Positions 16,072-24,570 of a stretch of 64,000 nucleotides of DNA are shown piece after piece. The position numbers were made by a program, and so were the translations under genes. Where the stretch lies: NCBI GenBank assembly GCA_013388905.1, contig JACAEI010000031.1, forward strand, positions 120,106 through 184,105, written 5' to 3'. The first letter of the stretch is position 1; each line of letters starts with the position of its first letter. The DNA comes from Candidatus Bathyarchaeota archaeon. GTDB lineage: Archaea; Thermoproteota; Bathyarchaeia; Bathyarchaeales; Bathycorpusculaceae. Below the pieces are notes generated by a model. That model was not told the DNA's origin. It saw only the letters and a list, made by a program, of their open reading frames with translations, and ran no database searches.

Positions 16072-18330
16072 TTAAGAAGTGGGATATTGGATTTTATATA
16101 GCGCTACTAACGGAATAATGTTACCGTATTTTCCGGCTTCTTCAGGTTTTAGACTTAATCCAGCAATGAAGGCTTCTTTAAAGTATTCAGGCTCTTGGGG
16201 CGGTGAACCACCTTTATGCGTTTCTATCCAACGATTTCTTGCATAAACCATTAGCTTATATATTGTCGTGTTCTGTCCTCTAGGATTAGCAATTAATTCA
16301 TCTTGGCTGATAGTACCATCTTTATTCAAATCTTTGCCATCGGAACCGAGAGTTTGATTACCGAATTTCGCTGCGTCTTCTAACGTATCACCCCACGGAT
16401 TGCTAGGATCCATAAAACCACTATTCATGAGGCGGGCTTGTCCTTTGCCAGAAATTCGCACCATCCACGGCCACTTCCCTTCGTCTCCTGAACCAGCCCA
16501 GTTTCCGTTGGTATCGATGGTCGTAAATACTAAAATGTATTCGGCACGATATTCTCTTAGCATTTTTATTGATTGCGTTTCATTGGCTATGAAAATGAAA
16601 CCTACGTTTTCTATCTGCGTACCATTTTTTGTTGCGTTGTCACATAGGGTCGTTACGTTACCCAGTACTGTAAGCCAATATCCATAGTCCCACCAGCTGA
16701 CTACGACGGTAGACGCTCCAAGTTTTCTAGTATAGTCGAGCATATCTATCCATTCCCTAACTGGTTCGCTAGGTACTATTGGAAGGCTGCCTGTAGTGAT
16801 AGTAATTGGTGTATAGGCTTGTCTATACACTTTTGGCATGCCACCAGTTTGAGGGGCGAAAGCAAAGTTTGTCATTAGAATGAGGAATATTAACAAAATT
16901 GTCATGCCACTGAATTCTCTGCCGACATAATCTAAACTGTATTTTTTCTTGGTAGTAATTTTTGGCGGTTCTTTAAATAATGTGATGAACGGTTTCAATA
17001 TACCAACAATTCCAATGGCTCCTAGAAGACTAAAAATTGGAGCTAAAAGCACAAACAATCGCACCATGGAACTTGCAAAGTAAAGCGATGTCAAGCCAAG
17101 AATTAGGAGAAACAAGTTTCTATTGTTAAGATTTCTCAAAACAAAGAAAAAGCCTGTTATAAAGAATATTATTCCTATGCCAAACTCATAATAAATGGAA
17201 CCCCAAGCTGAAATCCTATGTTCAGCAACAGATTCTGTAAGTGGAGAAACTGTACGCGCAAACGGATTAACAACAGACCAAAACTTGCCAGCTATTTCTT
17301 GCATATACCCTAACTGCCAAAACACGGCAAAACCGCCGATTAGTAAAGCCAAAAATGCAGCAATGAATAAGAATTTCAATTTCATGGTTGTTAAGACTCT
17401 AGAAATCTCATAGACACAAAGTAGCACAAAAACTCCCGCAACTGCTAAAATTGGGGCAGTTGCAAGATAAGTAGGTGAAAGCTTTGGAACATTCATGGCA
17501 ATGAACATTCCTATACCGAATGTTAAGCCGTATGACAATAGCAGTCGTTGCGAGTATCTTTTCAGCAAAATTAACACAAGCACAAATAATGCTGTAGCGT
17601 CAATGGGATAATATGCGGCACCCCATCCAGCTGAGAAATAGCCCAAAGCCAATCCGGAGCCAATCGCATACATCATAGACGAAGACTGAGGTTTGTCCTC
17701 ATCAATTGCTCTTAAAAAGAGTATTAAAAAAATTATTAAGGCTAATATTCCAATTGTTTCATCATCGAAAAATCCTAAGGCTGTTCGCTGAAGGAATGAG
17801 GGACTTAATGCCAGAAAAAGAGCGGCAAAAAGTCCAACAGTTTTTCCGCCAATATCTTTGCCCAAGAAATATATTGCTAAACTGGCTAACATACCCATTA
17901 TTGGCGGAATAACTGCACAAAAAGTCATCAAATCAATGTTCACACCTAACGCCGCGACTATCTTGTAAAGAAATGCAGTCGTGAAAGGCAAACCGGGATA
18001 TCCTTGTTTTGCAACAAGCATTCCCCATGGATACCAGCGCTGAGTGTCATTCCATCCGGGTGAAGGCCAATTCCATGAAATAAACCCGTTATTTACTATG
18101 TATTGTGTGAAACGAAATTGGAAGTATGGGTCAAATTCTGACAGATGTATTGAACCTGATTGTATCTCCCATTTCACAGGCATCATTCTGATAACAAAAG
18201 CAGTGAGAAGGATTAGAATTAGTGCAGAAAAAGTCATTATTGAGCCGTGGCTCACTTTAGCTCGCAGTTTGCTTAGGTTTTTTAAACCGTTAACAAAGCG
18301 TTCCTTTGATAGGACTTCTCCAATCCCCAT
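16072..18330 (-). CDS. aglB: Oligosaccharyltransferase AglB (STT3 family)
   Basis: 752 residues. It transfers the lipid-linked glycan to Asn in N-x-S/T sequons outside the membrane. The N-terminal 450 or so residues contain about a dozen helices, and the first external loop carries SEFDPYFQFRF (about 85), the metal-binding DPY motif. GFFDDETIG near 193 is the second acidic motif. The extracellular domain has the diagnostic WWDYGYW near 546. A C-terminal stretch DLNKDGTISQDE looks like an EF-hand-type calcium loop. It is followed by the GPT-like gene in the same direction. Confidence 0.95.
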   Translation of the reverse strand: MGIGEVLSKERFVNGLKNLSKLRAKVSHGSIMTFSALILILLTAFVIRMMPVKWEIQSGSIHLSEFDPYFQFRFTQYIVNNGFISWNWPSPGWNDTQRWYPWGMLVAKQGYPGLPFTTAFLYKIVAALGVNIDLMTFCAVIPPIMGMLASLAIYFLGKDIGGKTVGLFAALFLALSPSFLQRTALGFFDDETIGILALIIFLILFLRAIDEDKPQSSSMMYAIGSGLALGYFSAGWGAAYYPIDATALFVLVLILLKRYSQRLLLSYGLTFGIGMFIAMNVPKLSPTYLATAPILAVAGVFVLLCVYEISRVLTTMKLKFLFIAAFLALLIGGFAVFWQLGYMQEIAGKFWSVVNPFARTVSPLTESVAEHRISAWGSIYYEFGIGIIFFITGFFFVLRNLNNRNLFLLILGLTSLYFASSMVRLFVLLAPIFSLLGAIGIVGILKPFITLFKEPPKITTKKKYSLDYVGREFSGMTILLIFLILMTNFAFAPQTGGMPKVYRQAYTPITITTGSLPIVPSEPVREWIDMLDYTRKLGASTVVVSWWDYGYWLTVLGNVTTLCDNATKNGTQIENVGFIFIANETQSIKMLREYRAEYILVFTTIDTNGNWAGSGDEGKWPWMVRISGKGQARLMNSGFMDPSNPWGDTLEDAAKFGNQTLGSDGKDLNKDGTISQDELIANPRGQNTTIYKLMVYARNRWIETHKGGSPPQEPEYFKEAFIAGLSLKPEEAGKYGNIIPLVALYKIQYPTS

Positions 18331-18398
18331 TACTGATTCATCTCTTTCTACACAGATTATTGAGGTCTTTTATTATCCTTACGGTTACCCAATGCTTT

Positions 18399-19541
18399 TC
18401 ACAGTGGTTTTCGTTTGTAACCAAATCTTTCAGAGTCGTATAATGGAAATGATACTATTTTTCCTTTCACCAGTTTATTACGTATCTTCACATTTACAAT
18501 ATTTCCTTCCAAGGCTGACGCTGCTTGAATGTAAGCCATTCCTATGCCATATTTGAGCAGCGGCGAGAATGTTCCACTCGTCACATATCCTATCTTTTCG
18601 CCTTTCTCATTGTAAATTTCATGACTTCTGCGGCATATTCCTTGTTCGATAATTTGTATTCCGACGCGTTTGTGTTTAATTCCCTCATTTTTCTGTTTCT
18701 GCAACGCCTCTTTACCTATGAAAGTGTCTTTTTGAAGCTTAACTACAAAGCCTAAGGCAGCTTCTAAAGGGGTTATGTTTTCGTCAATGTCGTTTCCATA
18801 TAAGCACATTCCCGCTTCAAGCCTTAATGTGTCTCGTGCTTCTAATCCACACTGTTCTATTCCGAACGGCTTGCCAGCGTCTAGAATAGTATTCCAAAGT
18901 TTTACAGCATTATCAGGCTTTGTTAAAGAAGCGTTCCACACGAAAATTTCAAAACCATCTTCACCAGTATAACCCGTTCGAGAGAGAAAAACATCGGTGT
19001 TTGCTAAACGTGAAGGAGCGCATTTGAATCGCTCAATTTTACCTAAATCTTCAGTTGACATCCTCTGCAGTGTCTTTTCAGCATTTGGACCTTGGACTGC
19101 AAACATTGCAACTTCATCAGAAATTTCCTTGATCTTCACGTTAAAGCCCTTGGAGTTTTTAACAATCCAGTTGTAGTCCTTTTCTCTGTTAGCTGCGTTA
19201 GGAATAAGCATGAATTTCTCCTTTTCCAATCGATATAACACAAAGTCGTCTATTATGCCGCCGTTTTCATTGCACATGACAGTGTACTGTGCACTGTTTG
19301 GCAACAGCTTAGAAACATCGTTTGTTATCATATAGTTTATGAAACGTTCAGAATCGGCGCCTTCAATCATAACACGTCCCATATGAGAAACGTCAAAAAC
19401 GCCAACACTATTTCGCACTGCTAAATGTTCGACGATTACACCTTTATAGAATAAAGGCATCTCAAAACCCGCAAAAACAGTCATTTTCGCTGTTTGCTTA
19501 TGCAAATCATGAAGCTGAATTCTACGAATTTTCTCCGACAA
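18399..19541 (-). CDS. gcvT: Aminomethyltransferase (glycine cleavage T protein)
   Basis: 380 residues, full family length. It moves the methylene group of aminomethyl-lipoyl H protein to a tetrahydrofolate-type carrier and releases ammonia. Visible features are the N-terminal LHDLHKQTAKMTVFAGFEMP, VFDVSHMGRV near 48, GGIIDDFVLYR near 95 and RTGYTGEDGFEIF near 188, all folate-binding or structural GcvT motifs. The C-terminal domain closes with GYVTSGTFSPLL near 313. P and H proteins are not in the window. With ftcD it points to a folate-like C1 pool. Confidence 0.93.
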   Translation of the reverse strand: MSEKIRRIQLHDLHKQTAKMTVFAGFEMPLFYKGVIVEHLAVRNSVGVFDVSHMGRVMIEGADSERFINYMITNDVSKLLPNSAQYTVMCNENGGIIDDFVLYRLEKEKFMLIPNAANREKDYNWIVKNSKGFNVKIKEISDEVAMFAVQGPNAEKTLQRMSTEDLGKIERFKCAPSRLANTDVFLSRTGYTGEDGFEIFVWNASLTKPDNAVKLWNTILDAGKPFGIEQCGLEARDTLRLEAGMCLYGNDIDENITPLEAALGFVVKLQKDTFIGKEALQKQKNEGIKHKRVGIQIIEQGICRRSHEIYNEKGEKIGYVTSGTFSPLLKYGIGMAYIQAASALEGNIVNVKIRNKLVKGKIVSFPLYDSERFGYKRKPL

Positions 19542-19563
19542 ATTTTTCCTCTCTTGTTATTGT

Positions 19564-19734
19564 CTATTTTACAGGATTAACATCCACATTTATTGGTATA
19601 AGCGAAAGTTTCTTGCCGCATTTGGGACACTTACCATTGTGCATATGTAAAATTTCGTCAGGCGGTTTAAGCTCGGGGCCTTCATGTAATATGCATCCAC
19701 ACTGCTGACATATAACACGCTGAGGCAAGGTCAT
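19564..19734 (-). CDS. Small zinc-ribbon protein (56 aa)
   Basis: ATG at 19734, TAG at 19564-19566. The 56-residue protein has CQQCGCI at 9-15 and CPKCGKKL at about 36-43, a classical two-knuckle zinc ribbon separated by a loop (EGPELKPPDEILHMHNGK). An AGAGT-like site precedes the start. It follows in the same direction upstream of gcvT, 22 bp away, and may be co-transcribed. No specific function is recognised. Confidence 0.6.
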   Translation of the reverse strand: MTLPQRVICQQCGCILHEGPELKPPDEILHMHNGKCPKCGKKLSLIPINVDVNPVK

Positions 19735-19889
19735 ACTCTCCAGATAACATTAAAAGATAGACATCTACGGAATATTTATTGATTGCTAATTAGAAGTCGA
19801 CTCTCACCGTTTTTGCATAAGACTTTTAATCCTTTAACAAAGTTTAATCTTGAAATTCATCGTTAATGCGCTTACATGGTTTGAAAACA

Positions 19890-21989
19890 ATGGAAAATTA
19901 CACATTAATTATAACTGAAAAACCCGACGCAGCCCAAAGAATAGCTTCAGCCCTCGACTCTCAAGGAAAAGCCAAGAAAATAGAGGATAAGGGAATCCCA
20001 TATTATATTGCAAAACGGGACAAGAACATAATTGTTGTTCCAGCCATAGGACATCTATACACTGTTGCGGGAGAAAAAAACGAAAGAAACCATTATCCAG
20101 TTTTCAATTTTAAATGGGTACCAAGATATACAGCTGAAAAAAACGCAAAACAAACACGCACATGGATTGAAGTCATCTCGGAACTCTCGAACAATGCTGA
20201 CATGTTCATTGATGCTTGTGACTACGATATTGAAGGAAGCATCATCGGATACTGCATCCTCAAATATGCATGCGGTAACAAAGATAGCATTTCAAAACGT
20301 ATGAAATATTCAACTCTAACAAAAGAGGAATTAGAGAAGTCCTACGCAGAAATGCTACCACATCTGGATTTCGCTCTCATAGAAGCGGGAAAAACAAGGC
20401 ATGAGATTGACTGGCTTTATGGTATAAACCTTTCTCGAGCATTAACAATAGCAGCAAAAAATTGGAGCAAACGATACGCAACATTAAGCACTGGAAGAGT
20501 GCAGGGTCCAACACTTAGATTCATTGTAACCAGAGAAAAAGCAATCAAAAGCTTTGTGCCCACTCCTTATTGGTGCATAAGAGCAGAAGCAGAAATAGAT
20601 TGTTCCATTTTTGAAGCAGAATACGAGAAAAAACGTATAGAAACAAAAAGAGAAGCAAATTCTGTAATTGAGGCTTGCAAAGGAAAAAGCGGACAAATAG
20701 ATAAAATAGATGTTAAAAAGTTTCAGCAAATGCCTCCGACGCCGTTTGATTTGGGAACGTTGCAAAGTGAAGCCTATAGCTTTTTCAGCTATACTCCAAT
20801 GCGCACATTAAACATTGCTCAACGCTTATACTTAGATGCCTTAATCTCTTATCCAAGAACCAGCAGTCAAAAGCTTCCACCTGCAATAAATTATGAAGCA
20901 ATACTGAAAAACCTAAACAAATTTTCCGAGTATAAGAAGCTCGCAACAGAGCTTTTAGCAAAACCAGAGTTAAAACCAAATGAAGGAAAGAAGGAAGACC
21001 CAGCACATCCAGCTATATATCCAACTGGAAATTTACCCGAAAAAGCTTTGGATAATGCAGAAAGAAACATTTGGGACCTTATTATTCGTAGATTCATGGC
21101 AACCTTTGGTGACCCAGCCCTGAGGCAAAGCATGAAAGTGTCCATCAACATCAATGGGCAGCGCTTTTATTTGAGAGGAATACAAACTTTGGAGGAAGGC
21201 TGGTTACGCTTCTATAAACCCTACTTAAGAACAGAAGAGGTTATTCTGCCTCAGATGGAAGAAGGGCAAACAATTAAAATTAGAAAAATACTTTTAGAAG
21301 ATAAATTTACTAAACCACTTCCACGATATAATCCAAGCAGCCTCCTTAAAAAAATGGAAGAAGCAGAAATAGGAACTAAAGCTACAAGAGCAACCATCAT
21401 ACAGACAGTGTACGAGAGAAATTATATTAGAGACGAAAGAATGGTTGCAACAGACTTGGGCTTTGAAGTTTTCGAGATTTTGGACAAATACTGCCCAACA
21501 GTAGTCTCAATAAAACTAACAAGAGAGCTTGAAGAGAAAATGAATAAGATTCAAACGAACAATGAAAAAAGAGAAAACGTTCTGATGGAAGCAGTTAGGA
21601 TACTCAAGCCTGCTGTAGAAAAATTAAAAGACAACGAAAAGATAATCGGTGAACAATTAAGCAACGCCCTAAAAAAGGCGAAGCTTGAAGAAAGAACAGT
21701 TGGCATCTGCCCAATCTGTAACAAAGGAAACCTAGTGGTGCTATATTCAAGAAAAACTGGCAAGCGTTTCGCAGGATGCACAAATTACTTTAAAGGAACA
21801 TGCAAGACGTCATTTCCGCTTCCGCAAAAAGGCATCATAAAGTCTCTTCGCAGAAACTGTCGTGGATGTGGATGGCCCACTGTACAAGTTCGAATGAAGA
21901 AAAGAAGACCTTGGACGTTATGTTTCAATCCGAAATGCCCATTAAAAGAAGAGTGGAGAAAAACAAAAATTGCATTGCAAAATATGTAG
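19890..21989 (+). CDS. topA: Archaeal type IA DNA topoisomerase
   Basis: 699 residues from ATG 19890 (MENYTLIITEKPDAAQRIA, the usual TOPRIM start); an in-frame ATG at 19866 would add 8 residues. It relaxes negative supercoils through a 5'-phosphotyrosine. The TOPRIM acids are in DACDYDIEG near 108, and the catalytic Tyr is in LISYPRTSS near 319. Two zinc-binding regions end the protein: CPIC to CKTSF near 607-640, and CRGCG to CFNPKC near 655-685. It belongs to the archaeal topoisomerase III-like subgroup. It is followed with 20-bp overlap by a small Cys/His gene. Confidence 0.93.
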   Translation: MENYTLIITEKPDAAQRIASALDSQGKAKKIEDKGIPYYIAKRDKNIIVVPAIGHLYTVAGEKNERNHYPVFNFKWVPRYTAEKNAKQTRTWIEVISELSNNADMFIDACDYDIEGSIIGYCILKYACGNKDSISKRMKYSTLTKEELEKSYAEMLPHLDFALIEAGKTRHEIDWLYGINLSRALTIAAKNWSKRYATLSTGRVQGPTLRFIVTREKAIKSFVPTPYWCIRAEAEIDCSIFEAEYEKKRIETKREANSVIEACKGKSGQIDKIDVKKFQQMPPTPFDLGTLQSEAYSFFSYTPMRTLNIAQRLYLDALISYPRTSSQKLPPAINYEAILKNLNKFSEYKKLATELLAKPELKPNEGKKEDPAHPAIYPTGNLPEKALDNAERNIWDLIIRRFMATFGDPALRQSMKVSININGQRFYLRGIQTLEEGWLRFYKPYLRTEEVILPQMEEGQTIKIRKILLEDKFTKPLPRYNPSSLLKKMEEAEIGTKATRATIIQTVYERNYIRDERMVATDLGFEVFEILDKYCPTVVSIKLTRELEEKMNKIQTNNEKRENVLMEAVRILKPAVEKLKDNEKIIGEQLSNALKKAKLEERTVGICPICNKGNLVVLYSRKTGKRFAGCTNYFKGTCKTSFPLPQKGIIKSLRRNCRGCGWPTVQVRMKKRRPWTLCFNPKCPLKEEWRKTKIALQNM

Positions 21990-22203
21990 CAGAGAAGCCG
22001 GAGAGAAAGGTTATTGTAAGCTGCACATGACAGCCTATGAAAGAATTCTTGAAAAATATGTTGCGTGGAAGAAAGCTTTGGAAATTTCTTGGAAAGAGTA
22101 TTTAAGCGAGATTGTCAAGAATCCTTTAACTGGGGAATGGGCTAAAGAAGTGGCTGAACACCTAATTAGAGATGGAGAAAAACGAGATGTCGCAGACAGC
22201 TAA
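21970..22203 (+). CDS. Small Cys/His zinc-binding protein coupled to topA
   Basis: 77 residues from TTG 21970, overlapping the 3' end of topA by 20 bp in another frame. The N-terminus reads HCKICSREAGEKGYCKLH, a C-x2-C-x10-C-x2-H metal site, followed by two amphipathic helices (AYERILEKYVAWKKALEISW). The TTG start is preferred over ATG 22027 because it keeps the metal site whole. The overlap implies translational coupling to topA. Function unknown; a partner of topoisomerase or RNA is only a guess. Confidence 0.6.
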   Translation: MHCKICSREAGEKGYCKLHMTAYERILEKYVAWKKALEISWKEYLSEIVKNPLTGEWAKEVAEHLIRDGEKRDVADS

Positions 22204-22606
22204 AAGAAGAATTTCATCCATGTCTTATTCCTTAAACAAGTTATACCGAAGACTTTCAACAACAAAACCGTCAACCTTTATCCTTTCAGCAATCACCATC
22301 GCTTTTGTGGTTTTCCTATTTGGAGGCGGCGTATACAACTTGATAGTGAGACCTTATCCAGCCATTTATTACGGAGGACGTTTCATACTTGTTGACCCGC
22401 GCCTTTCAGAACAGTTTATCGCCGACAGTATTGTCGCTATGATTCTTTACGCTTTTGGCACAATTGGATTAATAATGATATATCAGAGCACAAAATACGC
22501 GTACAAGCCTAGACAAGCCTACATGATGTTTATTGTGGGTGTTGTTCTCATACTGTTGGCTTTTATATCCCTCGAATATGTGATGCACGCGTGGAAAGGC
22601 GTATAA
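22187..22606 (+). CDS. Three-to-four-helix membrane protein, possibly Ost3/Ost6-like
   Basis: 139 residues from ATG 22187 (22172 is an alternative), overlapping the previous gene. A basic N-terminus leads to helices at about 27-50, 77-97 and 108-130, with a short external loop holding RPYPAIYYGGRFILVD. The spacing recalls the membrane half of the Ost3/Ost6 subunits of oligosaccharyltransferase, without the thioredoxin domain. aglB lies 4 kb away, which makes the idea plausible. The resemblance is weak and needs profile comparison. Confidence 0.5.
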   Translation: MSQTAKRRISSMSYSLNKLYRRLSTTKPSTFILSAITIAFVVFLFGGGVYNLIVRPYPAIYYGGRFILVDPRLSEQFIADSIVAMILYAFGTIGLIMIYQSTKYAYKPRQAYMMFIVGVVLILLAFISLEYVMHAWKGV

Positions 22607-22636
22607 CACAATCTTAATGCCTTAGAAAAACAAGAC

Positions 22637-23128
22637 TCACCAAGGATTAGTTTTCAAACCTAACTTATGTGCTACAAAATTTGTCAGCAAATGTATTGGA
22701 GGAGTTATAATCAACACCACTAGGATAAGCTCTAAAGACAAATTTAAAATGAAAAACGAAAACAGAATCGCGCCCACTATAAAATCAATTTGGTCGATTA
22801 CTGGCAACATGTCTCCCGGTGCAAGTCCAAGTCGCCGTTTTACAAATGCGCCAGTTAAATCTCCAAGCAGAGCGCCTAAGGATAGCATTAGACCAAAAAG
22901 ATGTGGGTAGCCAAAAACTATACTTTCTACCAAACCAACAGCGGCTCCAACAGCAAGCCCGTAGAAAAAGCCTTGAAAAGTCTTGTTCTTTCCGAAAATT
23001 GGTCGACCATCCAAAAAATTTTTTCCAAAGTCTATAGGGTAACCGCCACCTGTAACTACTGGTATGGCATTTGCACAGTATGCTGGGAATATAAATTTTA
23101 AAGCGTCGATGAGTAGTTGTAGCATCAT
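22637..23128 (-). CDS. carS: CDP-archaeol synthase
   Basis: 163 residues with four or five membrane helices. It makes CDP-archaeol from CTP and digeranylgeranylglyceryl phosphate, an obligate step in archaeal phospholipid synthesis. Family markers are CANAIPVVTGGGYPIDFG near 19, DGRPIFGKNKTFQGF near 41 (the CTP-binding loop), GDLTGAFVKRRLGLAPGD near 92 and DQIDFI near 113. The length matches the family. It overlaps no neighbour and lies 9 bp downstream of radB in the same direction. Confidence 0.92.
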   Translation of the reverse strand: MMLQLLIDALKFIFPAYCANAIPVVTGGGYPIDFGKNFLDGRPIFGKNKTFQGFFYGLAVGAAVGLVESIVFGYPHLFGLMLSLGALLGDLTGAFVKRRLGLAPGDMLPVIDQIDFIVGAILFSFFILNLSLELILVVLIITPPIHLLTNFVAHKLGLKTNPW

Positions 23129-23137
23129 TTTAACAAC

Positions 23138-23848
23138 CTAATAGTCGTATATCCCAGTGCTGTCTATTTTTAAATGCCATGAAGGAGCTTCTGTTGCACT
23201 CGCCCTTATTGGACTTTTTTCCAGAATCACTTGGATTACATGAGAGTTTTCGGTGGGTTTCATGGCAATTATTGTGTCGGCCCAAAATTTTAAAACTCTT
23301 GTGGCAACAGGCTCTACACTTACGTATGTGTAGTTTAAAAAACTACGCACCTGGCTCGTCATTAAAACAGCAATCTTCTCAGTTTTGGCAATTTGCGCCA
23401 ACAGCGCTATCTGCCTGTTCAACTCACGGTTAAGCGTAAACGTTTTTTCTGGATACTCTGCAACCTCAACTCTATATAATGTGGTAATCGTATCGAAAAC
23501 TATGAGACCGAAATTTTTAGTTATGTAATTTGTCAACTGATCTATGACGACTGTTTGTTCGCGGAAATTGTTTGGTTTCATTAAAATTATCAGTTCTGCA
23601 AGTTCTTTGAATTGTTCAGGAACCATTTGAGAAAGCCTTCTAGTAGAGAATGTGCCATCACAATCTATGAACAAGGTTTTGTAACCTTGTCTTACACAGT
23701 TTATAGCGCACTGCATGGCTAGGGTTGTCTTGCCAGTCTCTGCTTCTCCATAGATTAGACTAACGCTGTCAAATGATAAGCCTCCACCGAGAAACTTGTC
23801 AATTCCTCTGCAACCAGTTGGAATCTTCTGAAGCAAGGTAATGCACAT
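23138..23848 (-). CDS. radB: RadB recombinase paralogue
   Basis: 236 residues from ATG 23848 (MCITLLQKIPTGCRGIDKF); a longer frame to 24001 adds 51 residues unlike the family. RadB is a RecA/RadA-like ATPase without the N-terminal helix-hairpin-helix domain that assists recombinational repair. Walker A is GEAETGKTT at 34-42 and Walker B is LIVFDT near 121. IAVLMTSQV is the L1-region strand, with Thr-Ser-Gln. It is divergent from the RNase H-fold gene, with 68 bp of shared upstream DNA. Confidence 0.88.
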   Translation of the reverse strand: MCITLLQKIPTGCRGIDKFLGGGLSFDSVSLIYGEAETGKTTLAMQCAINCVRQGYKTLFIDCDGTFSTRRLSQMVPEQFKELAELIILMKPNNFREQTVVIDQLTNYITKNFGLIVFDTITTLYRVEVAEYPEKTFTLNRELNRQIALLAQIAKTEKIAVLMTSQVRSFLNYTYVSVEPVATRVLKFWADTIIAMKPTENSHVIQVILEKSPIRASATEAPSWHLKIDSTGIYDY

Positions 23849-23916
23849 CAACGAATATAAACAACTAAAATAATAATTTGTCTTGTGTTCCAACACGTAT
23901 GCAATAGGAAAGTCGT

Positions 23917-24570
23917 ATGAAAGAGAAGATTGCGGTTGCAACAGTTTCAGGAAAAGCCTATTACCTAATTGTGAATGAGCTAAAAAGAAGAAATACGCCA
24001 TTTCTCAGCCTTATTCCAACCGAACCAATTCCGGTGGGAGTTAAGGTGGTCATAACCACAAAAGAAGAAAAGCATAAGGTGAATCATGGAAATATTTTGG
24101 TTTATCAAGAAGGCGTAGAACCAGAAGCGCTTGTAAACGAGGCGCTGCGGATTATCCAAGGAAAAGAATATTACGAAAAAATCGCTATAGGTGTAGATCC
24201 TGGTGAAGTTTTTGGGTTAGCAGTTCTAGCTGATGGAAAAGTTATTGAAACAGAAAACTGCTTTAGCGTTGAAGAAACTCTAAGCAAAATAGAAAGCATC
24301 TTGAGAAATCTGAGGACGGACCCCTTAACTATAATTTCAGTGAAAATTGGTGATGGCGTTCCACTGTTCAAAGAAAAACTTTTACGTGTGTTAGATGGTG
24401 CTTTACCGTCAAATGTAATGTTAGAAAGTGTAAGTGAGGCTGGAACAGACCGATACTTAAATGAAGCTGAACATAGAAGAGGGCTAAGGGACATCATTTC
24501 AGCCATAAGAATCGCAGGAAGAAATGGCCACAAATTCCTACGGAGCAAGACAAATGAATCGAACCATTGA
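23917..24570 (+). CDS. RNase H-fold (RuvC/YqgF-like) protein of unknown function
   Basis: 217 residues. The middle holds IAIGVDPGEVFGLAVLADGKVIE (about 88-110), the first strand-turn-strand of the RNase H/RuvC fold with its DPG acidic motif. A second acidic strand may be ISVKIGDGVP near 140, and RYLNEAEHRRGLRDIISAIRIA near 178 is a helix in the position of the last acidic motif. The N-terminal 85 residues are alpha/beta and unassigned. It overlaps the Clp1-like kinase by 17 bp (ATG 24554), implying coupling to RNA 5'-end processing. A nuclease role is inference. Confidence 0.65.
   Translation: MKEKIAVATVSGKAYYLIVNELKRRNTPFLSLIPTEPIPVGVKVVITTKEEKHKVNHGNILVYQEGVEPEALVNEALRIIQGKEYYEKIAIGVDPGEVFGLAVLADGKVIETENCFSVEETLSKIESILRNLRTDPLTIISVKIGDGVPLFKEKLLRVLDGALPSNVMLESVSEAGTDRYLNEAEHRRGLRDIISAIRIAGRNGHKFLRSKTNESNH

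Noticed and set aside
23849..24001. 51-residue N-terminal extension of RadB
   Set aside because: RadB proteins start near the MCITLLQKIPTG block; the extension is unlike the family and runs into the divergent gene.
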